Below are positions 16,031 to 24,689 of a stretch of 26,848 nucleotides of DNA, piece after piece. The notes below the pieces were generated by a model. That model ran no database searches. It was not told the origin of the DNA and saw only the letters and a program-made list of their open reading frames with translations. Every line of letters starts with the position of its first letter. Positions within the stretch are counted from its first letter, which is position 1. Origin of the DNA: Betaproteobacteria bacterium UBA2293 (GTDB lineage: Bacteria > Pseudomonadota > Gammaproteobacteria > Burkholderiales > Rhodocyclaceae); contig DDWF01000170.1 of assembly GCA_002345845.1 (NCBI GenBank), positions 1 through 26,848 on the forward strand. The letters are read 5' to 3'. Both the position numbers and the translations under genes were made by a program.

Positions 16031-16954
16031 ATGAACACCCCGATGCACGAACTCAAGGCCAAGCTGGCGGCGATCACCCGCTACCTGCCGCCGGCGCGGC
16101 CAGTGGTCTACCTTGATTACCCGGTTCATCTCAATTTCGGCGACATCCTGATCATGCGCGGCACCGAGCGCTTTTTTGCCGACTATGGCTACCGTGTCAT
16201 TGAGCGCACCGGCTACATGAACTTCACTGCCGCGCGGCGCCGGGCGGTACCCGCCAACGCGCTGATCGTGCTCCATGGCGGCGGCAATTTCGGCGACCTC
16301 TATCCCGTGCATCAGCACTTTCGCGAGGCCGTTGTCCGCCAGTTTCCCGAGCACCCGATCGTGCTCATGCCGCAGACCGTGCATTTCCAGTCGGAACGGG
16401 CCAGGGAGCTGTCGGCGGCGATTTTCCGCCAACACCGCAACCTGGTGCTGATGGTCCGCGATCAGCGCTCGCTGGCCGCCGTCGCCGACCAGTTCTCGCC
16501 GCAGGTCGTGCTGATGCCGGACATGGCGCACCAGCTCTGGGACGATGCGCCGCCGTCGGCAGCGGGCGACGCCGCCGGCCGCGTCGAATTATGGCGCGCC
16601 GACATCGAGGCGACAGCGCCGCCGGGCGAGGGCGGAGCAGTCGACTGGCTGGATTTCGTGCCGGTCTGGCAGCGCCGCCTGTTCGGCCTGATCCTCCGGC
16701 TGCACCGGCTGGAGGGCAAAACCGACCTGCGGCTCGGCGCTCAGCAGGCGTGGTACGCCTACTGCGAGGCGCTGACCAGACGCATGCAGGCGCATTTCGC
16801 AGCCTATGGCGAAGTCCGCACCAACCGCCTGCACGGCATGATTTTCGCGGCCCTGCTCAGCAAGAACGTGGTCTTCGATGACAACTCCTACGGCAAGCTC
16901 GGCCACTATGCCGGGCAGTGGTTTGACCAGCATCCCGGCATACGTGCCGGCTGA
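16031..16954 (+). CDS. Polysaccharide pyruvyltransferase family protein
   Basis: 307 residues. It follows the pyruvyltransferase (CsaB/ExoV/GumL/WcaK) family: an N-terminal YPVHLNFGDILIMRGTERF, the glycine loop VLHGGGNFGDLYP near residue 85, VLMPQTVHFQS, and a C-terminal TNRLHGMIFAALLSKNV. Members transfer pyruvate from phosphoenolpyruvate to a sugar of the repeat unit, making a ketal that adds negative charge. It therefore predicts an acidic EPS. A GAGGGG stretch precedes the start, ten bases after the preceding stop. Some members of this fold have other acceptors, so the ketal is a prediction. Confidence 0.85.
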   Translation: MNTPMHELKAKLAAITRYLPPARPVVYLDYPVHLNFGDILIMRGTERFFADYGYRVIERTGYMNFTAARRRAVPANALIVLHGGGNFGDLYPVHQHFREAVVRQFPEHPIVLMPQTVHFQSERARELSAAIFRQHRNLVLMVRDQRSLAAVADQFSPQVVLMPDMAHQLWDDAPPSAAGDAAGRVELWRADIEATAPPGEGGAVDWLDFVPVWQRRLFGLILRLHRLEGKTDLRLGAQQAWYAYCEALTRRMQAHFAAYGEVRTNRLHGMIFAALLSKNVVFDDNSYGKLGHYAGQWFDQHPGIRAG

Positions 16955-18422
16955 GCCGCCGGCTGGCCCGGGTGCCGTGCGCGCCACGGCCGCTCGCTCG
17001 CTGCGCTGGACGCTGCTCGAAAGCTTCGGCCTGTCGGGGCTGTCCTTCATCGCCCTGGTTTTCTTTTCGCGCTACCTGACGGCGGCCGAATTCGGCATTG
17101 CCGCCGTCGCCATCGGCATCGTCCAGTTGTTGAACGTGCCGGTCGAAATGCTCTTCCACGATGCCCTGATCCGTACCCGCGAGGCGACCGCCCGCCACAT
17201 CAATTCGGCATTCACGGCGGCGCTGCTGATCGGCGTGCTGCTGACCGGCGCCTGCTGGCTGCTCGCCGACCGTTTCGCCGCGCTGATCGGCCAGCCCGAA
17301 GTCGGCCCGGTGCTGCGCTGGATGAGTCTTGGCTTGGTCGCCTCCGGCTGGGGCAGTGCCCTGGTCGCGCTGCAGCGCCGGCATCTGCAGTTCCGTACGC
17401 TGGCGCTGCGCTCGACGATCGGGCGCGGCGGCTCGGCGGTCATCGGCATCACCCTGGCGGTGTCCGGCGCCGGGGTGTGGAGCCTGGTCGCCCAGCAGGT
17501 GAGCATGACCGTGCTCGCCACCCTGGCACTCTGGCTGCTGGCGCCGGAGCGCCCGCGCTTCGGCCTGTCCCGGCCGGAGCTCGGCGAGATGACGCGGTTC
17601 GGCGTGCCCGCTGCTTCCTTCAGTCTGGTCGGCCTGTCCACCCAGCGCTTCTTCATGATCGGTGTCGCCACCTTCCTCGGCGTCCAGGCTGCCGGCATCC
17701 TCAGCCTCGCCTTTCGCGCCGTGGACATGCTGCGCGACATCGTCGGCAGTGCCGTCGCCCAGCTCGCCCTGCCGATCTTCGCCAGCCTGCAGGACAGCCG
17801 CGCCGACATCCGGCGCACCTTCAGCGCCGCCGTCCGCCTGACCACCGCCCTGATGTACCCGCTGTTCGCCGGCCTCGCCGTCTGCTCCTACGAGGTCGTC
17901 GAAATCGTCTTTGGCGCCCGCTGGCTGGCGGCCGCGCCCTTCGTCGCGCTGCTCGCCCTGCTCACTTTCCAGTTTTTCGGGCGCCTGTTTTCGGTGCCGA
18001 TCTACAACGCCACCGGCCAGCCGCTGCTGCCCAGCATCGCCTTGCTGCCGCAGATCGCCTATGTCGTCGCCGGCATGCTGCTGTTCGGCCGCTTTTCGCT
18101 CGAAGCGGCGGCAGCGGTCTGGGCCTCGCGGCTGGTCCTCGGCCTGGGCATCGACCTCTGGCTGCTGCGCCGGGTGACCGGCCTGAGCATCGCCGGGCAA
18201 CTGGCCGGCGCCGTGCATCCGGCGCTGGCAGCGGCGGCGATGGCGGCCGTCGTCTATGCTGCCAAGGTCTATCTGCTGGCCGCCTACGATCCGGCGCTGC
18301 GCCTGGCGCTGATGGTCGGCCTCGGCGCCTTCACCTACAGCGCCGTACTCTGGCTGCTCAATCGTGGCCTGGTCCTTGAATTGCTGGCTTTCGCCCGGCA
18401 GACCGTCAAGCGGGCGACCTGA
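16908..18422 (+). CDS. Wzx-like oligosaccharide flippase
   Basis: About 504 residues with 12-14 membrane helices, beginning SLRWTLLESFGLSGLSFIAL. GVPAASFSLVGLSTQRFFMI and DMLRDIVGSAVAQLALPIFA are typical of polysaccharide flippases of the MOP superfamily. It should move undecaprenyl-linked repeat units to the periplasmic side for the polymerase. The start is uncertain: ATG 16878 would overlap the pyruvyltransferase by 77 bases, ATG 16908 by 47, GTG 16944 by 11, and GTG 16977 not at all. None has a good ribosome site. The proline-rich stretch before the first helix is not conserved, so the true start may lie at 16944 or 16977. Confidence 0.85.
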   Translation: MPGSGLTSIPAYVPAEPPAGPGAVRATAARSLRWTLLESFGLSGLSFIALVFFSRYLTAAEFGIAAVAIGIVQLLNVPVEMLFHDALIRTREATARHINSAFTAALLIGVLLTGACWLLADRFAALIGQPEVGPVLRWMSLGLVASGWGSALVALQRRHLQFRTLALRSTIGRGGSAVIGITLAVSGAGVWSLVAQQVSMTVLATLALWLLAPERPRFGLSRPELGEMTRFGVPAASFSLVGLSTQRFFMIGVATFLGVQAAGILSLAFRAVDMLRDIVGSAVAQLALPIFASLQDSRADIRRTFSAAVRLTTALMYPLFAGLAVCSYEVVEIVFGARWLAAAPFVALLALLTFQFFGRLFSVPIYNATGQPLLPSIALLPQIAYVVAGMLLFGRFSLEAAAAVWASRLVLGLGIDLWLLRRVTGLSIAGQLAGAVHPALAAAAMAAVVYAAKVYLLAAYDPALRLALMVGLGAFTYSAVLWLLNRGLVLELLAFARQTVKRAT

Positions 18423-18423
18423 G

Positions 18424-19335
18424 ATGCTGCGTCGCGCCATCGACCTCGCCAAAAGACTGCGCACGACGCTGTTGCGCCGCCGCCAGCAGGCCCGGCTGCG
18501 CCGCTGGCTGGCCCGCCGCGATGCCGCCGATCAGGCACATATGGCTTCGGCGCCAGCGCCAGTGCGTCGCGGCAAGGCGCTGTACGCCGCGCCGATCGGC
18601 GCTTCCGGCAAGGACCTGCTGGCCCGGCTGATCGCGCGCCTGGGTCACGACGATTTCGACTACCTGATCTTCGTGTATGACGGCTGCCGCTTCGACGAGC
18701 CGGTGTTCAGCCGCTGCACCTTCATCCACGAACCGGGCATCGTCTATCAGTACTTCAAGAAATACCTGACGCCGGAACGCTGCCGCCCCTACGACTACAT
18801 CGTGCTCGGCATCGAGGATGTCGATATCGACGATTTCTGCTGGCCGCGCTTCGCCGCCATCATGCAGCGCAACCACCTCGACATGGCGTCGCCGGCACTC
18901 TCCGCCGGCTCGCACAGCCCGCACCCCATCATGTTCCGGCAGCCCGGCAAGGTCGGCCGGCTGGTCGATGTCATCGAGGTCTTCATTACTGTCTTCGACG
19001 CTCGCGCCTGGCCGGCTTTCCGGGCGCTGATCGAGGACGACTACAACTACTGGGGCTGGGGCTACGTCCAGCTGGCGCAGGCGGCCTGCGGCTACAAGAT
19101 GGGCATCGTCGATTGCGAAACGATCACCGTCACCCGGCCGCCGACTTTCAAGCAGGCATGCCAGGACGAGATGCAGCGCTTTCTGCGCCGCCATGCGCAG
19201 GTCCGCCGCGCCTGTTTCTGTGCCTACGGCGAACTCCTGCCGGCGGCCGCGACCGCCGGCCAGCCGGCGTGCCCACCGCTCCGCCGCCCGCGCGCTCCTT
19301 CCCCGTTAAATCCCGATCAGCAAGGTATGACATGA
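18424..19335 (+). CDS. DUF707-like protein, probable glycosyltransferase
   Basis: 303 residues. After a very basic N-terminus (about 1-40), the sequence follows the DUF707 family known mainly from plants: GKALYAAPIGASGKDLL, YLIFVYDGCRFDE, YFKKYLTPE, YDYIVLGIEDVDIDDF (a DxD-like stretch), then YNYWGWGYVQLAQA and KMGIVDCETITVTRP. DUF707 proteins have a GT-A-like pattern but no proven reaction that I know of. Its position between the flippase and the priming enzyme suggests a fifth sugar-transfer step, or transfer of another group. The last 50 residues are low-complexity and overlap the next gene by four bases. Identification is from pattern memory and needs a profile search. Confidence 0.7.
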   Translation: MLRRAIDLAKRLRTTLLRRRQQARLRRWLARRDAADQAHMASAPAPVRRGKALYAAPIGASGKDLLARLIARLGHDDFDYLIFVYDGCRFDEPVFSRCTFIHEPGIVYQYFKKYLTPERCRPYDYIVLGIEDVDIDDFCWPRFAAIMQRNHLDMASPALSAGSHSPHPIMFRQPGKVGRLVDVIEVFITVFDARAWPAFRALIEDDYNYWGWGYVQLAQAACGYKMGIVDCETITVTRPPTFKQACQDEMQRFLRRHAQVRRACFCAYGELLPAAATAGQPACPPLRRPRAPSPLNPDQQGMT

Positions 19336-20780
19336 ACACGGCAACAATTCCCCACAACACACGTCTGTCATCGCCCGGCCAGCTTTCGCGCCGCATCTAT
19401 CCGCTGGTCAATCTGGTCGAGGCCTTCGTGCCGCCGCTGCTCGCCGTAGCCATTCTGTTCTTCGCCGTCCTGGCCGCTGCAGCGCCGGCGGGCCGCCTCG
19501 ACCCGGCGTACATCGTTCTTGGTCTGGCGGCATTTTCGCTGACCTTTCCCGGGCGCTTCCATCTCAAAGATGCAGCCTGGCCGATGGCCGGCAAAACCGC
19601 GCTCGGCTGGCTGTTCCTCGCTTCGCTGCTCGGCCTTTTTGCCTACGGCAGCGGCTACCTGGCCTTCTTCATGCAGCCGGCGATCATCATCTGGCTGGTG
19701 GTGACGCCGTTCGCCCTGGTCGCCGCCAATGCTCTGGCGCGGACGGTCATTCCCGGCATCCTCGCCCTCGAGCGCAACCAGCGGCGGGCGGTGATCGCCG
19801 GTTATAACGCCACCAGCCAGCGGCTGGTGCAGACCTTCGCCGACGACCCGGCTTTCGGCGTGCGCGTTCTCGGCTACTTCGACGACCGCAACGGCTCGCG
19901 TCTGGACGGCGACTGCCAGGGCCGCGACCCGGAGCGCGACCCGGCGCACGAACTTGGCTCGCTGAGTGAGCTGGTCGCCTACGCCAAGGCCCACCGCGTC
20001 GACCAGATCTACCTGGCGCTGCCACTCGGCGAACAATCACGCATGCTGGCCTTGCTCGACGATCTCAAGGACACCACCGCCTCGATCTACTTCGTTCCCG
20101 ATATTTTTGTCACCGACCTGATCCAGAGCCGGGTCGACTGCATCGGCGAGACGCCGATCGTGGCGGTATGTGAGACGCCGTTCACCGGCTTCAACGGCTT
20201 CCTGAAACGCAGCAGCGACATCGTCCTGGCCACGCTGATCCTGATCCTGATCGCGCCGCTGCTGCTGGCGGTGGCGATTGGCGTCAAGCTGATGTCGCCC
20301 GGGCCGGCCTTCTTCAAGCAGCGCCGCTACGGCCTGGACGGACGCGAGGTGGTGGTCTACAAATTCCGCTCGATGACCGTCACCGAGGACGGCGACAAGA
20401 GCTACACCCAGGTCACCCGCGGCGACCCCCGCGTCCCGCCGTTCGGCGCCCTGATCCGCAAGGGCTCGCTCGACGAGTTGCCGCAGTTCATCAACGTCCT
20501 GCAGGGGCGGATGAGCATCGTCGGCCCGCGACCGCACGCGATTGCCGTCAACGAGCAGTACCGCAAGCTGATCCCCGGCTACATGATCCGCCACAAGGTG
20601 CGCCCGGGCATCACCGGCTGGGCCCAGGTCAACGGCTTCCGCGGCGGCGACGATCTGGAACATATGCGCGGCCGCATCGAGTGCGACCTGGAATACCTGC
20701 GCAACTGGTCGCTCGGCCTCGATCTGCGCATCATCCTGCGCACCGTCGGCCTGGTCTTCCGCGACGTCCGGGCCTTCTGA
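19332..20780 (+). CDS. Undecaprenyl-phosphate sugar phosphotransferase (WcaJ-type)
   Basis: 482 residues. Four N-terminal membrane helices (to about 140) precede a Rossmann-like domain (AVIAGYNATSQRLVQTF). The catalytic phosphotransferase domain follows: a membrane-dipping helix in KRSSDIVLATLILILIAPLL, KLMSPGPAFFKQRRYGLDG, VYKFRSM, KGSLDELPQF, GRMSIVGPRPHA and VRPGITGWAQVNGFRG. This domain moves sugar-1-phosphate, usually glucose, from UDP-sugar to undecaprenyl phosphate, the first step of repeat-unit assembly at the inner membrane. It is encoded late in the operon rather than first. AAGG lies ten bases before ATG 19332; the frame is open upstream to 19113 but that part overlaps the DUF707 gene. 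Confidence 0.93.
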   Translation: MNTATIPHNTRLSSPGQLSRRIYPLVNLVEAFVPPLLAVAILFFAVLAAAAPAGRLDPAYIVLGLAAFSLTFPGRFHLKDAAWPMAGKTALGWLFLASLLGLFAYGSGYLAFFMQPAIIIWLVVTPFALVAANALARTVIPGILALERNQRRAVIAGYNATSQRLVQTFADDPAFGVRVLGYFDDRNGSRLDGDCQGRDPERDPAHELGSLSELVAYAKAHRVDQIYLALPLGEQSRMLALLDDLKDTTASIYFVPDIFVTDLIQSRVDCIGETPIVAVCETPFTGFNGFLKRSSDIVLATLILILIAPLLLAVAIGVKLMSPGPAFFKQRRYGLDGREVVVYKFRSMTVTEDGDKSYTQVTRGDPRVPPFGALIRKGSLDELPQFINVLQGRMSIVGPRPHAIAVNEQYRKLIPGYMIRHKVRPGITGWAQVNGFRGGDDLEHMRGRIECDLEYLRNWSLGLDLRIILRTVGLVFRDVRAF

Positions 20781-20799
20781 GGCGGCGGCGGGAGACACC

Positions 20800-22242
20800 A
20801 TGGCCATCACTTCGCTGACCTTCCTCGGTTTTGTCGCCGTCGTCATCGTCGCCTTTCACCTCGGCCGCTCGCCGGCCTACCGGCAATGGGTGTTCGCCGC
20901 CGCCAACGCCGTCTTCATCGCCAGTCAGGTGAGCGCGGCGCCGGCCCTGGTGCCGCTGCTGCTTTTCGTCGCCCTCGGCTATCCGGCGGTGCTCTGGCTG
21001 CGCCGCGCGCCGGGCTGGGGGCTGGTCGTCTGCCTGGCGGTGACCATCGCCGCCTTCGTCGTCCTCAAGCGCTACGCCTTCCTCGACGGCCTCCTCGAAC
21101 TGCCGTTCCTCTATCTGACCATGGGCCTGTCCTATGTCCTGTTCCGCCTGATCCACCTGCTGGTCGACGCGCAGAGCGGCGAAGTGCCGGCGGCGATCAG
21201 CCCGCTGCGCTATTTCAACTACAGCTGCAATTTCCTCTGTTTCGTCTCCGGGCCGATCCAGCGCTACCCGGATTTCGCCGCCAGCGAGGGCCAGCCGGTG
21301 CTCCTCGACGAGGCCCGGGTGTTCGCCGCCTTTGCCCGGGTGGTGCGCGGCTTCGTCAAGGTGGCGGTGCTTTCGGCCGGCCTCAATTACATCTTCGGCC
21401 TGCTGTCGCCGCCGTTGCTTGCCGCCGAGGCGCTGCCCGGAGCGCGCTTCGCCATCGCCTTCAGCGCCGCGGCGGTGGTCTACACGCTCTACCTGTACTT
21501 CAATTTCTCCGGCTACATGGACATCGTCATCGGCCTCGGCAGCCTGCTCGGCCAGAACCTGCCGGAGAACTTCCGCCAGCCGTTCGCCGCGCGCAATTTC
21601 CTCGATTTCTGGACGCGCTGGCACATCACGCTGTCCGAGTGGTTCAAGACCTATCTGTTCAACCCGCTGCTCAAGGCGCTGGCCGGGCGCTTCCAGGCGC
21701 CGGCGGTGATGCCGTGGCTGGCCGTGCTGGCCTTTTTCGTAACTTTCCTGGTGATGGGCCTGTGGCACGGCACGACCGCCGTGTTCGTCGCCTACGGCCT
21801 GCTGCTCGGTGGCGGCGCCGCCGCCAACAAGCTGTGGCAGCTCACCATGACCCGGCGCCTGGGCAAGGCCGGCTATCGGAGGCTGAGCGAGCGGCCCGTC
21901 TACCGCGGCCTGTGCCGCGGCGCCACCTTCGCCTATTTCGCCCTGGCCCTGGTCTGCCTGTGGGTCGATCTGGTCCAGCTCGGCGGCCTGCTGCGCACGC
22001 TCGGGGCGGCCGGCGTCGCCGCCAGCTTCGCACTGATCACGCTCGCCGCCGCCCTGCTGATGCCGGTCATCGATTTCGCCATCGCCACGCTGCGCCGCGC
22101 CGGCGCCGGCCTGGCGCTGGCGACGGCCAGCCCGGGCGGTTTCATCGGCCGCAATGCCGCCCTGGCCACCCAGGTGCTGCTGATCCTGATGGCCTCCTCC
22201 TTCTTCCACAAGGCGCCCGAGTTCGTGTACCGGGCCTTCTGA
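20800..22242 (+). CDS. MBOAT-family membrane O-acyltransferase
   Basis: 480 residues with ten or more membrane helices. The MBOAT core is clear: LYFNFSGYMDIVIGLGSLLG, LPENFRQPFAARNFLDFWTR, then WHITLSEW with His275 and MGLWHG with the invariant His323. Relatives include AlgI (alginate acetylation) and DltB (D-alanylation of teichoic acid), which carry acyl groups across the membrane to a polymer. A GGGAG precedes the start. The following genes encode an SGNH-like protein and an acyl carrier protein. That makes this set look DltB-DltD-DltC-like, with the acyl group supplied on a dedicated ACP, although acetyl-CoA as donor cannot be excluded. Confidence 0.92.
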   Translation: MAITSLTFLGFVAVVIVAFHLGRSPAYRQWVFAAANAVFIASQVSAAPALVPLLLFVALGYPAVLWLRRAPGWGLVVCLAVTIAAFVVLKRYAFLDGLLELPFLYLTMGLSYVLFRLIHLLVDAQSGEVPAAISPLRYFNYSCNFLCFVSGPIQRYPDFAASEGQPVLLDEARVFAAFARVVRGFVKVAVLSAGLNYIFGLLSPPLLAAEALPGARFAIAFSAAAVVYTLYLYFNFSGYMDIVIGLGSLLGQNLPENFRQPFAARNFLDFWTRWHITLSEWFKTYLFNPLLKALAGRFQAPAVMPWLAVLAFFVTFLVMGLWHGTTAVFVAYGLLLGGGAAANKLWQLTMTRRLGKAGYRRLSERPVYRGLCRGATFAYFALALVCLWVDLVQLGGLLRTLGAAGVAASFALITLAAALLMPVIDFAIATLRRAGAGLALATASPGGFIGRNAALATQVLLILMASSFFHKAPEFVYRAF

Positions 22243-22244
22243 CG

Positions 22245-23300
22245 ATGAAACTGATCCTGCGCCAGGCGGCGCTCCTGCTCCTCTTCCTGCTGCTGCTCTA
22301 CGGCCTGGCCCTGGTCATCGCCGTGCCGGCCCTGGCGCCGCCGGCCGAGGCCAATCTCGACACCGCCGCGGCTGCCCGTTCGCCGTTCATGACCGAGCCG
22401 AAATACGCCTTCCTCAGCCGCAGCAAGCTCGACACCGCCGACGACAAGACGATCCTGCTCGGCGCCTCCAACGTGCTCGCCGGTTTTCGCCCGGCCCGCC
22501 TGCAGCAACTGGTGCCGCAGGCGACGGTGCACAACCTGGCGATCGGCGGCGCCAACATGACCGAAGTCCGCCAGATGGTGGATCTGGTGCTTGAAGTGCA
22601 GAGTCCGGCGGCGCAGCGCCGCAACCTGTTCGTCATCGGCGCCTGGTACGGCCTGTTCGCCGACGACCGGGCGCGCTGGTACACGCCGGATCGCCATCCC
22701 GGCGATACCGATCTCGATATCGAGCGCTACCGCTACGGTTTCTACCGGCGCACTGCCGCCGGGCCGGTGGCGCTGCTGCCGCCGCGCTGGCTCGACGCCG
22801 GGGTGACGCTGATCAAGCCGTTCCTGCTCGTCGACCGCCTGGCCCGGGATGCCGCCAAGGCGCTGCGCCCGGCCCGCGCCGTCGCCGGCCCGGCCGACCA
22901 GGTGCCGGTGCCCGGCGCCGAGCGTCAGGCGCAGTACCTGGCGTTCTGGCAGGACTACATGGGCGGCAGCGGTCGCCTCGAAGCGGCGCCGTTCGCCACG
23001 CTGGTGCAGACGATAGACACCATCCGCGCCAGCGGCGGGCGGGTGCTGCTGGTCGATCTGCCGTTGCCGCGCTGGCATGCCGGCGGCTCGCCCTACGAGG
23101 CGAGCTATCGCCGGCACTGGGCGGCATTGCAGCAGCAACTTGACGGGACCGACAGCGTCGCCTTCCTGAGCCTGCGCGATGCCGACCGGCCGGAGGATTT
23201 TTCCGACGAGGTGCACCCCAAGCCGCGCGTCGCCGAAGGTTGGGCGAGGCGTCTGGCCGGCGTCCTGAACGATGTGCCCGGCCCGCTGGCGCGCCGCTGA
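22245..23300 (+). CDS. SGNH/DltD-like membrane-anchored periplasmic protein
   Basis: 351 residues. One N-terminal membrane helix (LLLLFLLLLYGLALVIAV) anchors a periplasmic domain. SGNH-type blocks can be seen: LLGASNVLAGF with candidate nucleophile Ser75, NLAIGGANMTEV (block II Gly), FVIGAWYGL in place of the GxND block, and DEVHP with Asp321 and His324. This is the pattern of DltD/AlgX-like partners of MBOAT proteins, which complete acyl transfer to the polymer in the periplasm. The missing Asn of block III makes it atypical. It starts two bases after the MBOAT stop, so the pair is coupled. Direct hydrolase activity is possible instead. Confidence 0.75.
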   Translation: MKLILRQAALLLLFLLLLYGLALVIAVPALAPPAEANLDTAAAARSPFMTEPKYAFLSRSKLDTADDKTILLGASNVLAGFRPARLQQLVPQATVHNLAIGGANMTEVRQMVDLVLEVQSPAAQRRNLFVIGAWYGLFADDRARWYTPDRHPGDTDLDIERYRYGFYRRTAAGPVALLPPRWLDAGVTLIKPFLLVDRLARDAAKALRPARAVAGPADQVPVPGAERQAQYLAFWQDYMGGSGRLEAAPFATLVQTIDTIRASGGRVLLVDLPLPRWHAGGSPYEASYRRHWAALQQQLDGTDSVAFLSLRDADRPEDFSDEVHPKPRVAEGWARRLAGVLNDVPGPLARR

Positions 23301-23345
23301 ACGGCGAGCCGCCGCGAATTTCTTTTGATCGACAAGGAGCCTGAT

Positions 23346-23597
23346 ATGAAAGCCGACAACAATCTGACGCAGATCTACGCCAAGCTGACCGAGATCTTCC
23401 GTGATGTCTTCGACGACGACAGCCTGCAGGTGACGCCGGAGCTGACGGCAGCCGACGTCGACGAGTGGGACAGCCTGAATCACATCCGGCTGGTGGTGTC
23501 GATCGAGCGCGCCTTCGGCCTGAGTTTTTCGGCGGCGCAGGTCGCCCGGCTGAAGAACGTCGGCGAATTTGCCGAACTGATCGTCAGCAAGCTCTGA
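23346..23597 (+). CDS. Acyl carrier protein
   Basis: 83 residues, acidic, four-helix ACP length. The DSL motif in VDEWDSLNHIRLV places the phosphopantetheine-bearing serine at residue 43. The start ATG 23346 has an excellent AAGGAG eight bases upstream; an in-frame TTG at 23325 is rejected. As an extra ACP in an operon with an FkbH, a MaoC and an SDR enzyme, it is probably a dedicated carrier for a small acyl group rather than the fatty-acid ACP. It should need a 4'-phosphopantetheinyl transferase encoded elsewhere. Its stop overlaps the next start by one base (TGATG). Confidence 0.92.
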   Translation: MKADNNLTQIYAKLTEIFRDVFDDDSLQVTPELTAADVDEWDSLNHIRLVVSIERAFGLSFSAAQVARLKNVGEFAELIVSKL

Positions 23598-24025
23598 TGG
23601 CCGCCGAAAGCCGCGCCATCGCCTGGGACGAACTGGCGGTCGGCACCGCCGCCAGCGTCGAATTCGTCGTCAGCGCCGGGGATCTGCAGCAATTCGCTAC
23701 CCTCTCCGGCGACTGCAACCCGCTTCACGTCGATGCCGACTTCGCCCGCCGCAAGGGCTTCGACGACGTCGTGGTCCATGGTGCGCTGCTTGTCGCCAAG
23801 ATTTCGCAACTGATTGGCATGCGCTTGCCCGGCCGCGACAGTGTGTGGACCGGCCTGACGCTGCAGTTCCGCCAGCCGCTCTACGTCGGGCGCCAGGCCC
23901 GGGTCGAAGCCGTCGTCGAACGGCTGTCGCCGGCGACCGGCATGGTGCTGCTCAAACTGACACTGCGCGCCGGGGAAGTCCTGCTCGCCAAGGGCGAAGC
24001 GGAGGTGCTGCTTGTCCGGCCGTGA
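23597..24025 (+). CDS. MaoC-type hydratase/dehydratase
   Basis: 142 residues, a single hot-dog domain. The (R)-hydratase signature is intact: FATLSGDCNPLHVDADFA (residues about 34-51), with catalytic Asp and His. A VVHGALLVAKISQLIG helix follows, as in MaoC/PhaJ-like enzymes, which add or remove water at the 2,3-position of an acyl thioester. In this operon the substrate is probably acyl-ACP made with the adjacent carrier. It overlaps the ACP gene by one base and the SDR gene by 14. An inactive or thioesterase-like role is unlikely given the intact motif. Confidence 0.88.
   Translation: MAAESRAIAWDELAVGTAASVEFVVSAGDLQQFATLSGDCNPLHVDADFARRKGFDDVVVHGALLVAKISQLIGMRLPGRDSVWTGLTLQFRQPLYVGRQARVEAVVERLSPATGMVLLKLTLRAGEVLLAKGEAEVLLVRP
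24001..24005 (+). promoter_or_regulatory. Ribosome binding site fixing the TTG start of the SDR gene
   Basis: A perfect GGAGG lies six bases before the TTG at 24012, inside the end of the MaoC gene. It supports the unusual start, which also places the GGSGGIG motif ten residues from the N-terminus, as usual in SDRs. Confidence 0.75.
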
Positions 24026-24689
24026 ACGCTTTCTCGTTTCCGGCGGTTCCGGTGGCATCGGCGCCGCTACCTGTGAGGCACTGGCTAGCGCCGGCTATCG
24101 TCCGGTCGTCGGTTATCACCGGGCAGCGGCAGCGGCCGAGGAAGTTGCCAAGCGAACGGGCGGCCTGGCGCTGGCACTCGACCTCGCTTCGGATACCTCG
24201 ATCGACCTGGCAGTAGCCCAACTGGCCGGCGCCGACGGGCGGCTGGCCGGTGCAGTGCTCGCCGGTTCGCCGCCACTGGTCCTGGCCCCGTTCGGCAAGA
24301 TCGAGCCGGCCGACCTGCAGGCCCAGTTGCAGGTCAATGTCCTCGGCCCGCAACGCCTGCTCGCCGGCCTCGTCCGCCAGTGCTGGCGGCCACACAAGGC
24401 CGGCGTGGTGATCGGCATCCTCAGCCGGGCCATGGGCGAGGGGGGGAGCGGTGCCGCCGCCGGCCTCGGCGCCTACGTCATCGCCAAATACGGCATGGCC
24501 GGTCTGCTCGCCGTGCTCGCCGCCGACTATCCGTGGCTGCGGGTGCGCTCGGTGCGCCCGGGCTACACCGAAACGCCGATGCTGGCGGCGTTCGACGAAC
24601 GCTTTCTCGCCCAGCAGCGGGAAAAAACCCCATTCCAGACGCCGCCGGACGTGGCGGCGCAAATCCTGATGGAGATCAACCGACCATGA
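24012..24689 (+). CDS. SDR-family reductase (FabG-like)
   Basis: 225 residues. The NAD(P)-binding motif GGSGGIG is at 11-17, the structural Asn at 109 (QVNVLG), catalytic Ser near 138 (IGILSRA) and YVIAK with Tyr155 and Lys159. RPGYTETPM is the post-Rossmann segment. These residues make an active short-chain dehydrogenase likely; FabG-like members reduce oxoacyl-ACP. In this operon it may reduce an oxoacyl group on the dedicated ACP. The start is TTG, overlapping the MaoC gene by 14 bases; the stop overlaps the FkbH start by four. Confidence 0.88.
   Translation: MSGRERFLVSGGSGGIGAATCEALASAGYRPVVGYHRAAAAAEEVAKRTGGLALALDLASDTSIDLAVAQLAGADGRLAGAVLAGSPPLVLAPFGKIEPADLQAQLQVNVLGPQRLLAGLVRQCWRPHKAGVVIGILSRAMGEGGSGAAAGLGAYVIAKYGMAGLLAVLAADYPWLRVRSVRPGYTETPMLAAFDERFLAQQREKTPFQTPPDVAAQILMEINRP

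Noticed and set aside
16857..18464. 535-codon open frame on the minus strand
   Set aside because: It is antisense to the flippase gene, whose membrane helices are clear; the shadow is highly polar and repetitive.
20731..22209. 492-codon open frame on the minus strand
   Set aside because: It is antisense to the MBOAT gene with its conserved histidines.
20886..22244. Upstream extension of the SGNH-like gene in the same frame
   Set aside because: The extension overlaps the MBOAT gene in another frame and is a low-complexity Arg/Pro/Ala sequence; the ATG at 22245 begins a proper membrane anchor.
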